Shown here piece after piece: positions 23,881 through 32,300 of a stretch of 46,708 nt of DNA. The stretch's first letter is position 1. Each line of letters begins with the position of its first letter. Origin of the DNA: Deltaproteobacteria bacterium RIFCSPHIGHO2_02_FULL_44_16 (GTDB lineage Bacteria; UBA10199; 2-02-FULL-44-16); assembly GCA_001798185.1 (NCBI GenBank), contig MGRM01000010.1, positions 1-46,708 of the forward strand. Reading direction: 5' to 3'. The notes under the pieces are model-generated. The model was given only the letters and a program-made list of their open reading frames with translations, did no database searches and was not told the origin of the DNA. The position numbers and the translations under genes were made by a program.

Positions 23881-24288
23881 ATGAGAGAGTACGAAACAGT
23901 TTATATTGCCAGTCCAGAACTTTCACAGACGCAAGTCGCGGCACTCAATCAACGGATTCACGACATCATTGAAAAACAGGGAGGCCGTCTCTTTTATGCT
24001 CGAGATATGGGGATGCGAACACTCGCCTATCCGATTCAAAAGTCAAAAAAGGGAATTTATACATGTCTCGATTATGCGGCTCAAGGAGATGTGGTGTCCC
24101 AAATTGAACGCGTGTTGCGACTCGATGAAACGATTTTACGTTTTTTAACGGTCTTGAAACAAGACGAGATTGACGTTGAAGCGCGTGCTGCTGAAATCAT
24201 TGCGCGTGGAGAAGGGGAGTCGGCACCGCAAACTTCGACCGATTTTCAATTTGAACCTGAATCTTCAATACCTGAGGAGGATGAATGA
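23881..24288 (+). CDS. rpsF: 30S ribosomal protein bS6
   Basis: A 135-aa protein with [33 protein letters not shown] and [15 protein letters not shown], typical of bS6, and an acidic tail ending in PEEDE that may be trimmed or glutamylated as in other bacteria. AAGGAG lies before the ATG within a possible regulatory hairpin. The stop overlaps the rpsR start. Confidence 0.95.
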   Translation: MREYETVYIASPELSQTQVAALNQRIHDIIEKQGGRLFYARDMGMRTLAYPIQKSKKGIYTCLDYAAQGDVVSQIERVLRLDETILRFLTVLKQDEIDVEARAAEIIARGEGESAPQTSTDFQFEPESSIPEEDE

Positions 24289-24548
24289 ATAGTTTTCGAG
24301 GAAAAAAGAAAAAAACTCGCCTCATCACCAAGAAACGTCCCTGTCGTTTTTGCATCGATCGAAAAATACCGATTGATTATAAAGATGCCAAAGCGCTTTC
24401 TTCTTTTATGACGGAACGTGGACGACTCATTCCATGTCGCATTTCAGGAAATTGTGCGAAACACCAACGTGAAGTGACGTTTGCGGTGAAGCGAGCACGT
24501 ATCTTAGCGCTTATTCCATTTTCTGCGACACAGATCGAGACGAATTAA
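24285..24548 (+). CDS. rpsR: 30S ribosomal protein bS18
   Basis: An 87-aa basic protein. [43 protein letters not shown] and the C-terminal [11 protein letters not shown] match bS18. The Cys pairs (CxxC, CxxxxxC, H) indicate a zinc-binding form. ATG overlaps the rpsF stop (ATGA), so the S6:S18 heterodimer partners are coupled. Confidence 0.96.
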   Translation: MNSFRGKKKKTRLITKKRPCRFCIDRKIPIDYKDAKALSSFMTERGRLIPCRISGNCAKHQREVTFAVKRARILALIPFSATQIETN

Positions 24549-24552
24549 TCCT

Positions 24553-25524
24553 ATGAGTGTGAAGCTTCGAGCAGCCGCGATCTGGGGATTCCTGTCGGTC
24601 CTTTTTTACGTGAGCGGTCTTTTGACATTGCTTACGCCGCTTCCTCTTTTTTATGTTGCTCTCACCAAGGGAAAGGGGGCAGCAACTTCGGTTCTTCTCA
24701 GCGCACTTCTTTCCCTTTTTTCCCTTACGAACTTTGTTTTTCCTTTGCTTTCACATCACGACACTCCTCTCTCTTCTCTTTTTTTTGCGCTCGGACATTA
24801 TATCTTTTTTGCCACGATTGGAATTGTTCTCGCCTTTGGAGTTGAGCAGAAATATTCCCTGAGTCGTTGGATTGGAACTGCCTGTTTCTCTTCGATGATC
24901 GTTGCGATTGTTTTTGCAGCGCTCATGCATTTCTCAGGAATGGTTTCTCTTGTTGATGAGCTTCGAAGCGTTCTGTTTCAAGTTCTTGATCAACTTATTG
25001 CAGCCGGAAAAGTGTCAGGAAATAATGAAATCCAACTTCGTTATCTGGAGGAACGACGCGAAGAAATTGCGCAGTTTGTATTTTATATGGCTCCAGCTCT
25101 GCTTTTCGTCATTTCGATGCTCACGACGGTGATGAATGCATTACTGGGTCGCTCTTTTATGACCTCACGCCATCAGCAAATTGTGATTTTACGAGGTTTT
25201 TCTCGTTATCGCCTTCCAGATATCGCTATTTGGGGCATTATCGCTGGTGGGGTTGCTTTTTTTCTCGACACTTATATAGTTCACGCCACGTGGCTTCAAG
25301 TGATTGCTCTGAATGTGCTTTTATGTTTGTGCCTCCTTTTTTTTCTGCAAGGATTTTCAGTTGCCGTGTTTTTTGTGCAAGGTTTTCGGTTGCCGTTTTT
25401 ACGTACGATTTTTTATGTTGTTTTCATTTTATTTCTTCACACACTCGGGCTTCTTCTTCTAGGTTTAGGAATTGCTGATGTGTGGGGACATTTTCGAGAG
25501 AAGCGTCTGACACGTCCTAGTTAA
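24553..25524 (+). CDS. DUF2232 (YybS-like) membrane protein
   Basis: A 323-aa polytopic inner-membrane protein with about eight hydrophobic segments. It is positioned between rpsR and rplI, exactly where DUF2232 proteins sit in deltaproteobacteria and Firmicutes. Residues 145-180 form a charged loop (YLEERREEIAQFV) before the next membrane segment. Function is unknown; family assignment rests on topology, length and this context. Confidence 0.8.
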   Translation: MSVKLRAAAIWGFLSVLFYVSGLLTLLTPLPLFYVALTKGKGAATSVLLSALLSLFSLTNFVFPLLSHHDTPLSSLFFALGHYIFFATIGIVLAFGVEQKYSLSRWIGTACFSSMIVAIVFAALMHFSGMVSLVDELRSVLFQVLDQLIAAGKVSGNNEIQLRYLEERREEIAQFVFYMAPALLFVISMLTTVMNALLGRSFMTSRHQQIVILRGFSRYRLPDIAIWGIIAGGVAFFLDTYIVHATWLQVIALNVLLCLCLLFFLQGFSVAVFFVQGFRLPFLRTIFYVVFILFLHTLGLLLLGLGIADVWGHFREKRLTRPS

Positions 25525-25538
25525 AGAAGGAGGAAAAA

Positions 25539-25982
25539 ATGCAGGTTATTTTACAAGAAGATGTTCCAGATTTAGGGAAAGCAGGGGAAATTGTGACGGT
25601 CCGAAGTGGCTTTGGTCGTAATTTTCTGTTGCCGAAGAAAAAAGCATTACTTGCGAATTCAGAGAATGTGAAAGAACTTGAGCATCAAAAAAGAATTGCT
25701 TTGGCCAAGCGAGAAAAACAAAAGGAAGCTGCGCTTGGGCTTGCAAAAAAGATCGAAGCTCTCCCAGTGCAGTTAACTCGTGAAGTAGGCGAAGAAGAAA
25801 AGATGTTTGGTTCCGTCACGGTCAAAGATATTGCCGAGGCATTGAACGCGAAGGGAGTTGAGGTCGATCGCAGAAACCTTCAACTTCATGAACCGATTCG
25901 ACAGCTCGGAAATTTTGAAATTCCTTTGAAGATCCATACAGAAGTGACTGCCATCGTCAAAGTGTCTGTTCTAAAAAAATAG
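25539..25982 (+). CDS. rplI: 50S ribosomal protein bL9
   Basis: A 147-aa protein with the N-terminal rRNA-binding domain (VILQEDVPDLGKAGEIVTV, GFGRNFLLPKKKA), a long connecting helix and the C-terminal domain (MFGSVTVKDIAEAL). AGGAGG lies before the ATG. rplI followed by dnaB is a highly conserved order. Confidence 0.96.
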   Translation: MQVILQEDVPDLGKAGEIVTVRSGFGRNFLLPKKKALLANSENVKELEHQKRIALAKREKQKEAALGLAKKIEALPVQLTREVGEEEKMFGSVTVKDIAEALNAKGVEVDRRNLQLHEPIRQLGNFEIPLKIHTEVTAIVKVSVLKK

Positions 25983-26017
25983 ACATTCTACTGTAAGACA
26001 GCTCTTGGTGTACGAAC

Positions 26018-27421
26018 ATGTCAGATGTCGAGAAATTCAAAATTCCGCCTCAGAATATTGAGGCGGAACAGGCTGTGTTGGGGGCGATGCTTCTCGACAA
26101 TGAATCGATTCACAGAGCGATTGAACTTGTTCAACCACTTGACTTTTATCGCGAAACTCATCGTCATATCTATGAAGCTATTTTAAGTCTCTATCAGAGA
26201 AATGAACCCGCTGATCTGGTGACGCTTACAAGTGAACTCAAAAACAAAAAACTTTTAGAAAGCATTGGGGGCGCAACATTTATTGCAACTCTTGTCGATG
26301 CCGTGCCGACCGCAGCAAATATCGTTCCCTATTGTCGTATTATTCACGAAAAAGCGATTGTCAGACGCCTGATTGAAGGGGCAACCAAAATTGTTTCTCA
26401 GGGATATGATCATCACGGAGATACAGACGAATTTTTAGATCGTGCAGAGCAGATGATTTTTGATGTTGCGGAACGTCGTGCTAAACAAGGCTTTTCCCCG
26501 GTCAAAGAAATTGTGAAAGATAGTTTTAAAGCCATTGAGCAGCTGTATGAAAAAAGAGAACTGATTACGGGATTGCCCACGGGATTTAAAGAACTCGATC
26601 GTCTGACAGCAGGTTTTCAACGATCGGATTTAATCATTATCGCTGGTCGTCCTTCGATGGGAAAGACCGCTTTTGCTTTAAATATTGTGGAGTCTGCGGC
26701 CATTGATACTCATAAAATCTGCGCTGTTTTTTCTCTGGAAATGTCAAAAGAACAGCTGGTTCAGCGCATGCTTTGTTCGCGAGCTCTTGTCGATGCTTCA
26801 AAGCTCCGAGGTGGTTTTCTGGCTGAAAGCGATTGGCCGAAACTGACGCGAGCTGCAGGTCTTCTTTCAGAAGCTTCTATTTTTATTGATGATACACCGG
26901 CGCTCACGGTCCTCGAAGTGCGTGCAAAGGCAAGACGTCTCCAACGCGAACATGGCATCGACATGATCATCGTCGATTATTTGCAGTTAATGCGAGGAGT
27001 AGGACGAGTTGAAAGTCGTGAACGTGAAATTTCAGAAATTAGTCGTTCTTTGAAGGCGCTCGCAAAAGAGGTCAATGTTCCGGTGATTGCGCTTTCACAG
27101 CTCAATCGTGGTGTTGAATCCCGTCAAGATAAACGGCCGCAGCTCTCTGATCTTCGGGAGAGCGGTTCCATTGAGCAAGATGCTGATGTCGTTGCTTTTA
27201 TCTATCGAGACGAGATGTATAATCCTGATAGTCCCGATGCGGGGAAAGCAGAAATTATTATCGGCAAACAACGCAATGGCCCCACTGGTCGTGTCATGCT
27301 TGCATTCCGAAGTCACTTAACTCGATTTGATAATTTTGAACGAGGAGTGGATGCTCCTTCATCTCCTGCTCATTATCAGAAAGAGGATCTTTCCGCAGAA
27401 AGTGATCAACCACCGTTTTAA
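26018..27421 (+). CDS. dnaB: replicative DNA helicase DnaB
   Basis: Hexameric helicase at the replication fork. The 467-aa protein has the N-terminal helical domain (PPQNIEAEQAVLGAML), Walker A GRPSMGKTAFAL near residue 212, the CAVFSLEMSKEQLVQRM helix, Walker B IIVDYLQLM, the ALSQLNRGVESR motif and a C-terminal RecA-fold end (IIGKQRNGPTG). No intein or insertion is seen. It is the last gene of the ribosomal run and converges on a minus-strand envelope gene. Confidence 0.97.
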   Translation: MSDVEKFKIPPQNIEAEQAVLGAMLLDNESIHRAIELVQPLDFYRETHRHIYEAILSLYQRNEPADLVTLTSELKNKKLLESIGGATFIATLVDAVPTAANIVPYCRIIHEKAIVRRLIEGATKIVSQGYDHHGDTDEFLDRAEQMIFDVAERRAKQGFSPVKEIVKDSFKAIEQLYEKRELITGLPTGFKELDRLTAGFQRSDLIIIAGRPSMGKTAFALNIVESAAIDTHKICAVFSLEMSKEQLVQRMLCSRALVDASKLRGGFLAESDWPKLTRAAGLLSEASIFIDDTPALTVLEVRAKARRLQREHGIDMIIVDYLQLMRGVGRVESREREISEISRSLKALAKEVNVPVIALSQLNRGVESRQDKRPQLSDLRESGSIEQDADVVAFIYRDEMYNPDSPDAGKAEIIIGKQRNGPTGRVMLAFRSHLTRFDNFERGVDAPSSPAHYQKEDLSAESDQPPF

Positions 27422-27422
27422 G

Positions 27423-28571
27423 TTAGAAGCCGAAAGTGAGTTGGCTGTTAAGACGATAACTTCCTTTTGCGCGCGTCACTTCTCCCAGTTCTTCGCCATA
27501 GAAAGCCACATGAAGAGCGACGACCGGAAACTCAAGTGAACCGCCTGTCGCAAAGTATCCTTGGTTTGTGCCAAGTCGAAGAGACGATTTAATTTTTGCA
27601 AACTCTGGAAACTTGACTTCTGTGCCAGCATGAAGTTTTTTCAGAAAAGTTTGTTTTCGATTTGTTTCACGGACATCTGCTAAAACGGCAAATTCAAATT
27701 TTCCTACTTTTGGAAAAACTCCAGCGCCAGCAGAGACTGACATCGGAGAATTTGGCGCGCGTCCCGTGAAACGAGTATCCGCGACATCCTGAATTGTCAC
27801 TGCCACCGTTGGACGAAGCGATTCCTGCCAGATCGGCAGAACATATTTTGAACCGAAATCAATACCGACACCAAATCCTTTTTCCCAATTTGCATATTTA
27901 AAAGTTGTTCCTAAATTTTCCGTTAAGATATCGCTTTGAGTAATTTGTTCTTCAATGCCGACTTTGTAGAGAACTTTCAGGTTTGCTCCCACTTGCAATG
28001 TGTCATCGAAAAAAGAAGCGGCACTTCCACCAACAATGCCGACAACATTATCTGTTCGGGTTTCGAAGTTCGGGAAAGCTCGGTTGCGGAGTGAAAAGCT
28101 TCCGCGGCTGTCCATAATCAAGCCTGCTGAATAATATTTATGCCGGATATGAAAGAGAGGAAGTCCCACGCCAAAATGATGAAATTGACCTGCGTGCGAT
28201 TGTGTAAACGCATCAAAGGTATCAATTTTTTGAGAATCCGTTTTATCTTTGAGATCCTTATTCAGATCAAAAATATCTTGGATCATGCTATAGAAACCGG
28301 TGTTAAATTCAGCCTGTGGATTTACAAAAAGCATGTGATGTTTTTTTTCGTAATCATTGATGGCTGCGGGATTATAAAACTGAGCATTATAATCGGTTCC
28401 TGGCATAGCGAGGAAGGCATTCCCCATACCAAGAGGACGAGTTCCTCGCATGACGGTCGGAAATTCGGTGCCGATGCCAGTATCTTCAGCAAACACAGTT
28501 TCCGATATTCCGAGCAGCGATATCAAAAAAAGAGATAAACTGAATCGCAACAGAAACAAAGATGGTTTCAT
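27423..28571 (-). CDS. PorV/TraF-like outer-membrane protein
   Basis: The 382-aa protein has a signal peptide (hydrophobic core LFLISLLGI, end VFA) and the GTRPLGMGNAFLA plus AQFYNPAAIND pattern typical of FadL/PorV/TraF-like outer-membrane barrels. The rest alternates as beta strands and ends in an aromatic residue (QLTFGF), as expected for Bam-inserted barrels. I start at the ATG with GGGGG upstream. It follows the lipoprotein gene at 28.6 kb almost without a gap, so the two are co-transcribed. Confidence 0.75.
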   Translation of the reverse strand: MKPSLFLLRFSLSLFLISLLGISETVFAEDTGIGTEFPTVMRGTRPLGMGNAFLAMPGTDYNAQFYNPAAINDYEKKHHMLFVNPQAEFNTGFYSMIQDIFDLNKDLKDKTDSQKIDTFDAFTQSHAGQFHHFGVGLPLFHIRHKYYSAGLIMDSRGSFSLRNRAFPNFETRTDNVVGIVGGSAASFFDDTLQVGANLKVLYKVGIEEQITQSDILTENLGTTFKYANWEKGFGVGIDFGSKYVLPIWQESLRPTVAVTIQDVADTRFTGRAPNSPMSVSAGAGVFPKVGKFEFAVLADVRETNRKQTFLKKLHAGTEVKFPEFAKIKSSLRLGTNQGYFATGGSLEFPVVALHVAFYGEELGEVTRAKGSYRLNSQLTFGF

Positions 28572-28583
28572 AGATGCCCCCAC

Positions 28584-29384
28584 TTAGTTGGATGTAAGCG
28601 TTGTATCGGTTGCACTATTGCAAGATGAAAAATCGAAACTTGCGCAAGACGCAACCGTTCCTGATTGGAATGTGAGTCCCGTTGTCGAAGCGCTTAACTG
28701 ACAGAGGTTTAAATCCTGAAGCGCCGTAAGATCAATACCCGAAGCTGCTGCGGTTACATTTCGAAGGACACAATAGTTTTTACGTAAATTGGTGACCAGC
28801 ACGTCACCTGATTCCATCCCGCCATTGATCAAGTGATTGTCCACATTGATAAAATCTGTTTGGGTATCATCTCGATGCGTGGTTGTAATATCTGTGGTGG
28901 TAATCGTTCCATCAAGCGTTTGCTGAGCCGTCAATGAAGAAAGCGCAAAAGATTCAATGGCCTCAAGAATGCCGAGTTGAAACTGCTGATCCTTAAAGAG
29001 AACATGGGTGGTTGCTGGTTGCGTCAACGTGGTGCCAAGAGCGACGATAGCATTTCGCACATCAGTGAGGCCAGTTCCAGAGGTGATCGTATTTGCAAGA
29101 GCATCGTGAACGACGTTAAAAATACTTTCCGTATTTCCAGATTCAGAGATATCGGCCGAAATGGCAAGGATATTGACTCCTGCGCGCCCTGCATAGGCTG
29201 AAGAGAGAAGAAGAGCTGCTTCGACATTGGTTGCATCGGCAGTCAAGGCATCATTGGATTTGGTAATCGCCGTTGCCCAGTCACCCTTATCCAAAGCAAA
29301 TTGAGCCTCTTCAAGTTGTTCATCAGTTCCAGCAGCGCATGAAATGAGTGTTGCAAAAAGAACAATGTAAAGAAATTGTTTCAT
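28584..29384 (-). CDS. lipoprotein with TPR-like N-terminus
   Basis: A 266-aa protein. The leader ends with lipobox LISC (Cys 16), predicting lipidation by Lgt/Lsp and Lnt. Residues 20-70 (LEEAQFALDKGDWATAI, ALLLSSAYAG) form one or two TPR-type hairpins. The rest is Thr/Ser/Ala-rich with no motif I recognise. A good minus-strand promoter lies upstream (29431-29459). It is followed directly by the PorV-like gene, so a joint role in the outer membrane is likely. Confidence 0.75.
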   Translation of the reverse strand: MKQFLYIVLFATLISCAAGTDEQLEEAQFALDKGDWATAITKSNDALTADATNVEAALLLSSAYAGRAGVNILAISADISESGNTESIFNVVHDALANTITSGTGLTDVRNAIVALGTTLTQPATTHVLFKDQQFQLGILEAIESFALSSLTAQQTLDGTITTTDITTTHRDDTQTDFINVDNHLINGGMESGDVLVTNLRKNYCVLRNVTAAASGIDLTALQDLNLCQLSASTTGLTFQSGTVASCASFDFSSCNSATDTTLTSN

Positions 29385-29430
29385 GAAATCCCCCTCTTTA
29401 AGAATCTCAATTTAATTTTGAATAGATTCT

Positions 29431-29459
29431 TTTTTATGCCTCAAAAGAGAGAAGGTCAA
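29431..29459 (-). promoter_or_regulatory. sigma-70-like promoter for the lipoprotein/PorV operon
   Basis: On the minus strand TTGACC (29454-29459) and TAAAAA (29431-29436) are 17 bp apart, ahead of the ATG at 29384 by about 50 bp. The spacing is ideal and the -35 differs from consensus by one base. Confidence 0.5.
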
Positions 29460-29470
29460 TTCAATTCTGT

Positions 29471-30121
29471 TTAATAATGCACGCCGAAAAAAAACATGGC
29501 TGAAAAATTTGGTTGAAAACCTCCGTCATAAATAAGCTGATTGCTCAGAGATGGAGAAGCATTCTCCAAGTTTTGTCGCGCACTTTCTGCAAAGAGAAAA
29601 TCTTCTCGCAGATCGAGTCCAAAGGAGAGATATTTGTGGTAGAGAAACGAAACACCAGCAGTAAGAGAAGGACCAAAGGCAAACGTGCTCACGGTCTGAT
29701 CTTGAGACAACGTATTTCCGGGAAGAACAAGAATGCGATTTGTAGCTCCGACTTTGAGATGGGGCAAAATGTGAACATACTTAAAATCAGCCAGGGCATC
29801 AAAGATAAAACTGTACCGTCCATTCACCGTGGTCAGGACAATATGCTCTCTTCTGCCGACATTAAAATCGGTGGAATAAAGGCCCCCGAGTTCCATGGCG
29901 AATGGATCAGAGATGTTCCAACCAAAAAGAAAACCGAATGCCCCCTCAAAATCACGTCCCACATCATTTCCAGCTTGTTCGTCATGATCATTATTGGCCT
30001 GTAAAAGACCGGCTTCAAGAGCGAGATAAGGTCCTTTGTGAAAACCTTTCAGAGGCCTTGCAAAGGCAAGGAAGGGATGACAAAGGAACGTGACGAAAAG
30101 AAGAAAAAGAAATTTTTTCAT
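29471..30121 (-). CDS. outer-membrane beta-barrel protein
   Basis: A 216-aa protein with a clear signal peptide (KKFLFLLFVTFL, end AFA). After it the sequence alternates in strands of an OmpW/OmpA-like eight-stranded barrel (GPYLALEAGLLQ, FGFLFGWNI, FAMELGGLYS, FSAMFFFGVHY at the end). The C-terminal Tyr/aromatic signature fits Bam insertion. Ligand is unknown. It is separated by about 85 bp from the downstream lipoprotein gene. Confidence 0.75.
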   Translation of the reverse strand: MKKFLFLLFVTFLCHPFLAFARPLKGFHKGPYLALEAGLLQANNDHDEQAGNDVGRDFEGAFGFLFGWNISDPFAMELGGLYSTDFNVGRREHIVLTTVNGRYSFIFDALADFKYVHILPHLKVGATNRILVLPGNTLSQDQTVSTFAFGPSLTAGVSFLYHKYLSFGLDLREDFLFAESARQNLENASPSLSNQLIYDGGFQPNFSAMFFFGVHY

Positions 30122-30131
30122 AAGGTCATCT

Positions 30132-30216
30132 CAAAAGCGGCCTGTCTGCTTGACCATCACGCGCGCGGTCCAGTTGGTCCGTGCTGATGATGGTCTGCAC
30201 AGCGGCCGCTTTCAAA
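30132..30216. other. long imperfect hairpin between divergent genes
   Basis: AAAGCGGCC (30134-30142) pairs with GGCCGCTTT (30204-30212); inside, ACCATC (30153-30158) pairs with GATGGT (30189-30194) and CACG with CGTG. The whole 80-bp arm-and-loop sits between the start codons of a minus-strand barrel gene and plus-strand rdgB, where a terminator is not expected. It may be a leader structure or a mobile palindrome. Confidence 0.45.
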
Positions 30217-30232
30217 AGATGTTTTTGAACAC

Positions 30233-30826
30233 ATGAAACTTCTCATTGCAACGCGAAATCCAGGAAAGCTTCGGGAACTTCAGAAAGCATTTGGCGATCT
30301 TGAAATAGAAATTGTTTCGCTCGAGACATATCCAGATCTTCCTGATGTCGATGAAACAGAAGTCAGTTTTCTTGCGAATGCTCGCAAGAAAGCGGAACAT
30401 TTTCTTTCAACAGAATGTTTTGTCTTGGCCGATGACTCTGGCATTTGTGTCGATGTACTTGATGGTGCGCCTGGGGTCCATTCCGCACGATGGGCAAATG
30501 CGTATGGTGATCAGGATGCGAATAACCAAAAACTTCTCCAAGAACTTCGTGAACATCAAAATCGAAAAGCGCACTTCACCTGCGCTCTTGTCCTCATGGC
30601 ACCAGATGGAAGAGTTTGGGAAGTTGAAGGGAAATGCGAGGGGGAAATTGCTCATGAGGTGAAAGGGAAACACGGCTTTGGCTATGATCCGATTTTTTAT
30701 CTTCCGGATAAAGATTGCACCATGGCTGAATTGACGCCAGAGGAGAAATTTGAGGTGAGCCATCGGGGAGAGGCGATTCGGAAGATTCGTGAGATTTTGG
30801 TTGAGGTTTTGAAGCCCACCGATTAA
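30233..30826 (+). CDS. rdgB: RdgB/HAM1 non-canonical purine NTP pyrophosphatase
   Basis: Removes ITP, XTP and dITP from nucleotide pools. The 197-aa protein has the starting ATRNPGKLRELQ motif, ADDSGICVDVLDGAPGVHSARWA with the catalytic Asp, the FGYDPIFY loop and SHRGEAIRKI near the C-terminus. Length is typical. Confidence 0.95.
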   Translation: MKLLIATRNPGKLRELQKAFGDLEIEIVSLETYPDLPDVDETEVSFLANARKKAEHFLSTECFVLADDSGICVDVLDGAPGVHSARWANAYGDQDANNQKLLQELREHQNRKAHFTCALVLMAPDGRVWEVEGKCEGEIAHEVKGKHGFGYDPIFYLPDKDCTMAELTPEEKFEVSHRGEAIRKIREILVEVLKPTD

Positions 30827-30861
30827 GAACGGTTTTCCCGATATTCGATATACGAAGAACG

Positions 30862-30923
30862 AAATTTGGCGGCATCTTCGTTCACGTTTTTCGTTTTTCG
30901 GGAATTTGGCTGCCGCCAAATTT
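30862..30923. repeat. AAATTTGGCGGCA inverted repeat upstream of tRNA-Pro
   Basis: AAATTTGGCGGCA (30862-30874) and TGCCGCCAAATTT (30911-30923) are perfect 13-bp inverted copies. A second, smaller palindrome AATTTGGC-tgcc-GCCAAATT lies in the right arm. Related sequence follows the island repeats at 32.45, 33.67 and 41.98 kb. It ends one base before the tRNA-Pro. Confidence 0.65.
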
Positions 30924-30924
30924 T

Positions 30925-31002
30925 CGGGGTGTAGCTCAGCATGGCTAGAGCGCTGCGTTTGGGACGCAGAAGTCGCTGGTTCAAGTCCAGTCACCCCGAC
31001 CA
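30925..31002 (+). tRNA. tRNA-Pro (anticodon TGG)
   Basis: Acceptor CGGGGTG pairs with CACCCCG; anticodon stem CTGCG/CGCAG with loop TTTGGGA carries TGG (30960-30962). The T-arm contains GGTTCAAGTCC and the 3' end encodes ACCA. It lies 14 bp before the sugar-kinase start, so tRNA and kinase probably share a transcript. Confidence 0.96.
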
Positions 31003-31015
31003 AATTTTCAGCATC

Positions 31016-31912
31016 ATGACTCTTCTTCCGACCATCTGTGCGCTTGGCGAAATTCTGGTAGACTATTTCCCAGACGGAAAGCGACTCGGTGGCGCGCCGT
31101 TTAACTTTATCACGCACATGCAGCGACTCTCTTTCCCCACGATGTTCGTGACGCGTATCGGTCGCGATCACGATGCTGATGAGATTCTTCAATTTCTCAA
31201 AAAAATTGAAATGGATCTGACATGGATCCAGCAAGATGACGAACATCCCACAGGATCGGTCACGGTTCATTTTCGTGACGATGGCTCGCATTCGTTTACT
31301 GCGGCTGAGAATACAGCGCAGGATTATCTTGTGGCATCCGAGATTCCGGAACAGCAAACGCCGAAGGCGCTTTTTTTTGGAACGTTTGGCCAGCGTCATT
31401 CAGTGGCAGCAGCTGCTCATGACCAAATGCTGTCGCGAATGAAAGGAAGAACGAAACTCTTTTGCGATCTCAATATTCGTCCACCATTTTTTACAAAAGA
31501 AATTGTCGAACAATCGCTTCGTTTTTGCGATGTTTTAAAAATCAGTGAAGAGGATATTTCATTTCTGTATCGAATTTTTTTTCATCTTCCTCAAAACCCA
31601 TACGACGTGGTGCGAATGTTAATGGATAAGTACGATATTGAGCACGTGTATCTCACAAGAGGCTCGGAAGGGAGTCTGCTTTTTGAGGGGAATAAAAAGA
31701 TCGCAATCGATGCTGCAAAAGCGAACGTTGTGAATACGGTCGGAGCGGGAGATGCCTATTCTGCAATCGTTGTCGCTGGTATGGTTTTGAATTGGGAGTC
31801 GCAGATGATTTTAGAGCGAGCGTCAATTTTTTCCGCAGCGATCTGCGAGGAAGCAGCGGCTATTCCCGCCAAAGATGAATTTTACAATCGTTTTAAAGTA
31901 TGGTTTTCATGA
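31016..31912 (+). CDS. PfkB-family carbohydrate kinase (fructokinase-like)
   Basis: A 298-aa ribokinase-fold enzyme. ALGEILVDYFPDGKRLGGAPFNF fits the first PfkB signature (sugar binding). FCDLNIRPPF, LTRGSEGSLLF and NTVGAGDAYSA (GAGD with the catalytic Asp) form the ATP site. The sequence order is closest to fructokinases, but the sugar is not certain. I take the ATG right after tRNA-Pro; longer versions would start within the tRNA. No Shine-Dalgarno is visible. Confidence 0.9.
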   Translation: MTLLPTICALGEILVDYFPDGKRLGGAPFNFITHMQRLSFPTMFVTRIGRDHDADEILQFLKKIEMDLTWIQQDDEHPTGSVTVHFRDDGSHSFTAAENTAQDYLVASEIPEQQTPKALFFGTFGQRHSVAAAAHDQMLSRMKGRTKLFCDLNIRPPFFTKEIVEQSLRFCDVLKISEEDISFLYRIFFHLPQNPYDVVRMLMDKYDIEHVYLTRGSEGSLLFEGNKKIAIDAAKANVVNTVGAGDAYSAIVVAGMVLNWESQMILERASIFSAAICEEAAAIPAKDEFYNRFKVWFS

Positions 31913-31942
31913 ACGACTTTTGATCTTTTACAAAGCAATATT

Positions 31943-32259
31943 GCGCCCGTAGCTCATTTGGATAGAGCACAAGCCTTCAGATAGGAGCCCTGACTGAGAA
32001 AAAAATCAATCAGGTGGATGGTGCTATATGCGGGGACGCCCTTAAGAGCCTTTGGTACCGAAAGGTAACAATCCAAAGGATTGGGTAATCCGCAGGTAAC
32101 CTCGTTTTAATGAGGACACCTCAGAGGCCATACGCACCACGCCTGAAATGGCGAAGATATGGTCCAGCCTACAAACCGCGAAGTAAGAGAGCGGTGCTTG
32201 GGAAAGCCAAGTGTGGGATGCTAAGCTTGGGGTAGCAGGTTCGAATCCTGCCGGGCGCG
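31943..32259 (+). tRNA. tRNA-Arg (anticodon TCT), interrupted by a group I intron
   Basis: The 5' exon 31943-31977 (GCGCCCGTAGCTC..., ending ACAAGCCTT) and 3' exon 32221-32259 (CTAAGCTTGG..., ending CGGGCGCG) join to a normal 74-nt tRNA. Acceptor GCGCCCG/CGGGCGC, anticodon stem CAAGC/GCTTG with loop CTTCTAA and anticodon TCT, and T-arm GCAGG-TTCGAAT-CCTGC all pair. CCA is not encoded. The intron separates U34 from C35. A strong terminator follows at 32260. The 3' end of this gene is the apparent source of the repeats in the island that follows. Confidence 0.94.
31978..32220 (+). ncRNA. group I self-splicing intron, 243 nt, in tRNA-Arg(UCU)
   Basis: The 5' exon ends CUU and the intron contains GAG at 31985-31987, giving a 3-bp P1 with the U·G pair at the splice site. 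P2 is CCTGA/TCAGG (31989-31993 with 32010-32014). P3 is GGTGC 32020-32024 with GCACC 32134-32138. P7 is GGCCATA 32126-32132 with TATGGTC 32158-32164 (the typical AAGATATGGTCC), and P8 is CGCC/GGCG. The intron ends in G at 32220. The short CUU/GAG P1 and insertion between U34 and position 35 resemble the cyanobacterial tRNA-Leu(UAA) intron (IC3 type). There is no homing endonuclease frame. Confidence 0.93.
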
Positions 32260-32300
32260 CAAAGAAGAAGGATCGGGTTCACCGATCCTTCTTCTTTGCA
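32260..32300 (+). terminator. intrinsic terminator after tRNA-Arg
   Basis: GCAAAGAAGAAGGATCGG and its reverse complement (CCGATCCTTCTTCTTTGC) face each other across GTTCA, an 18-bp perfect stem whose 3' side is T-rich. It follows the tRNA immediately. Confidence 0.7.

Noticed and set aside
30941-31015. Sugar kinase start inside tRNA-Pro
   Set aside because: The first 25 codons would be tRNA sequence; ATG 31016 begins the recognisable PfkB fold.
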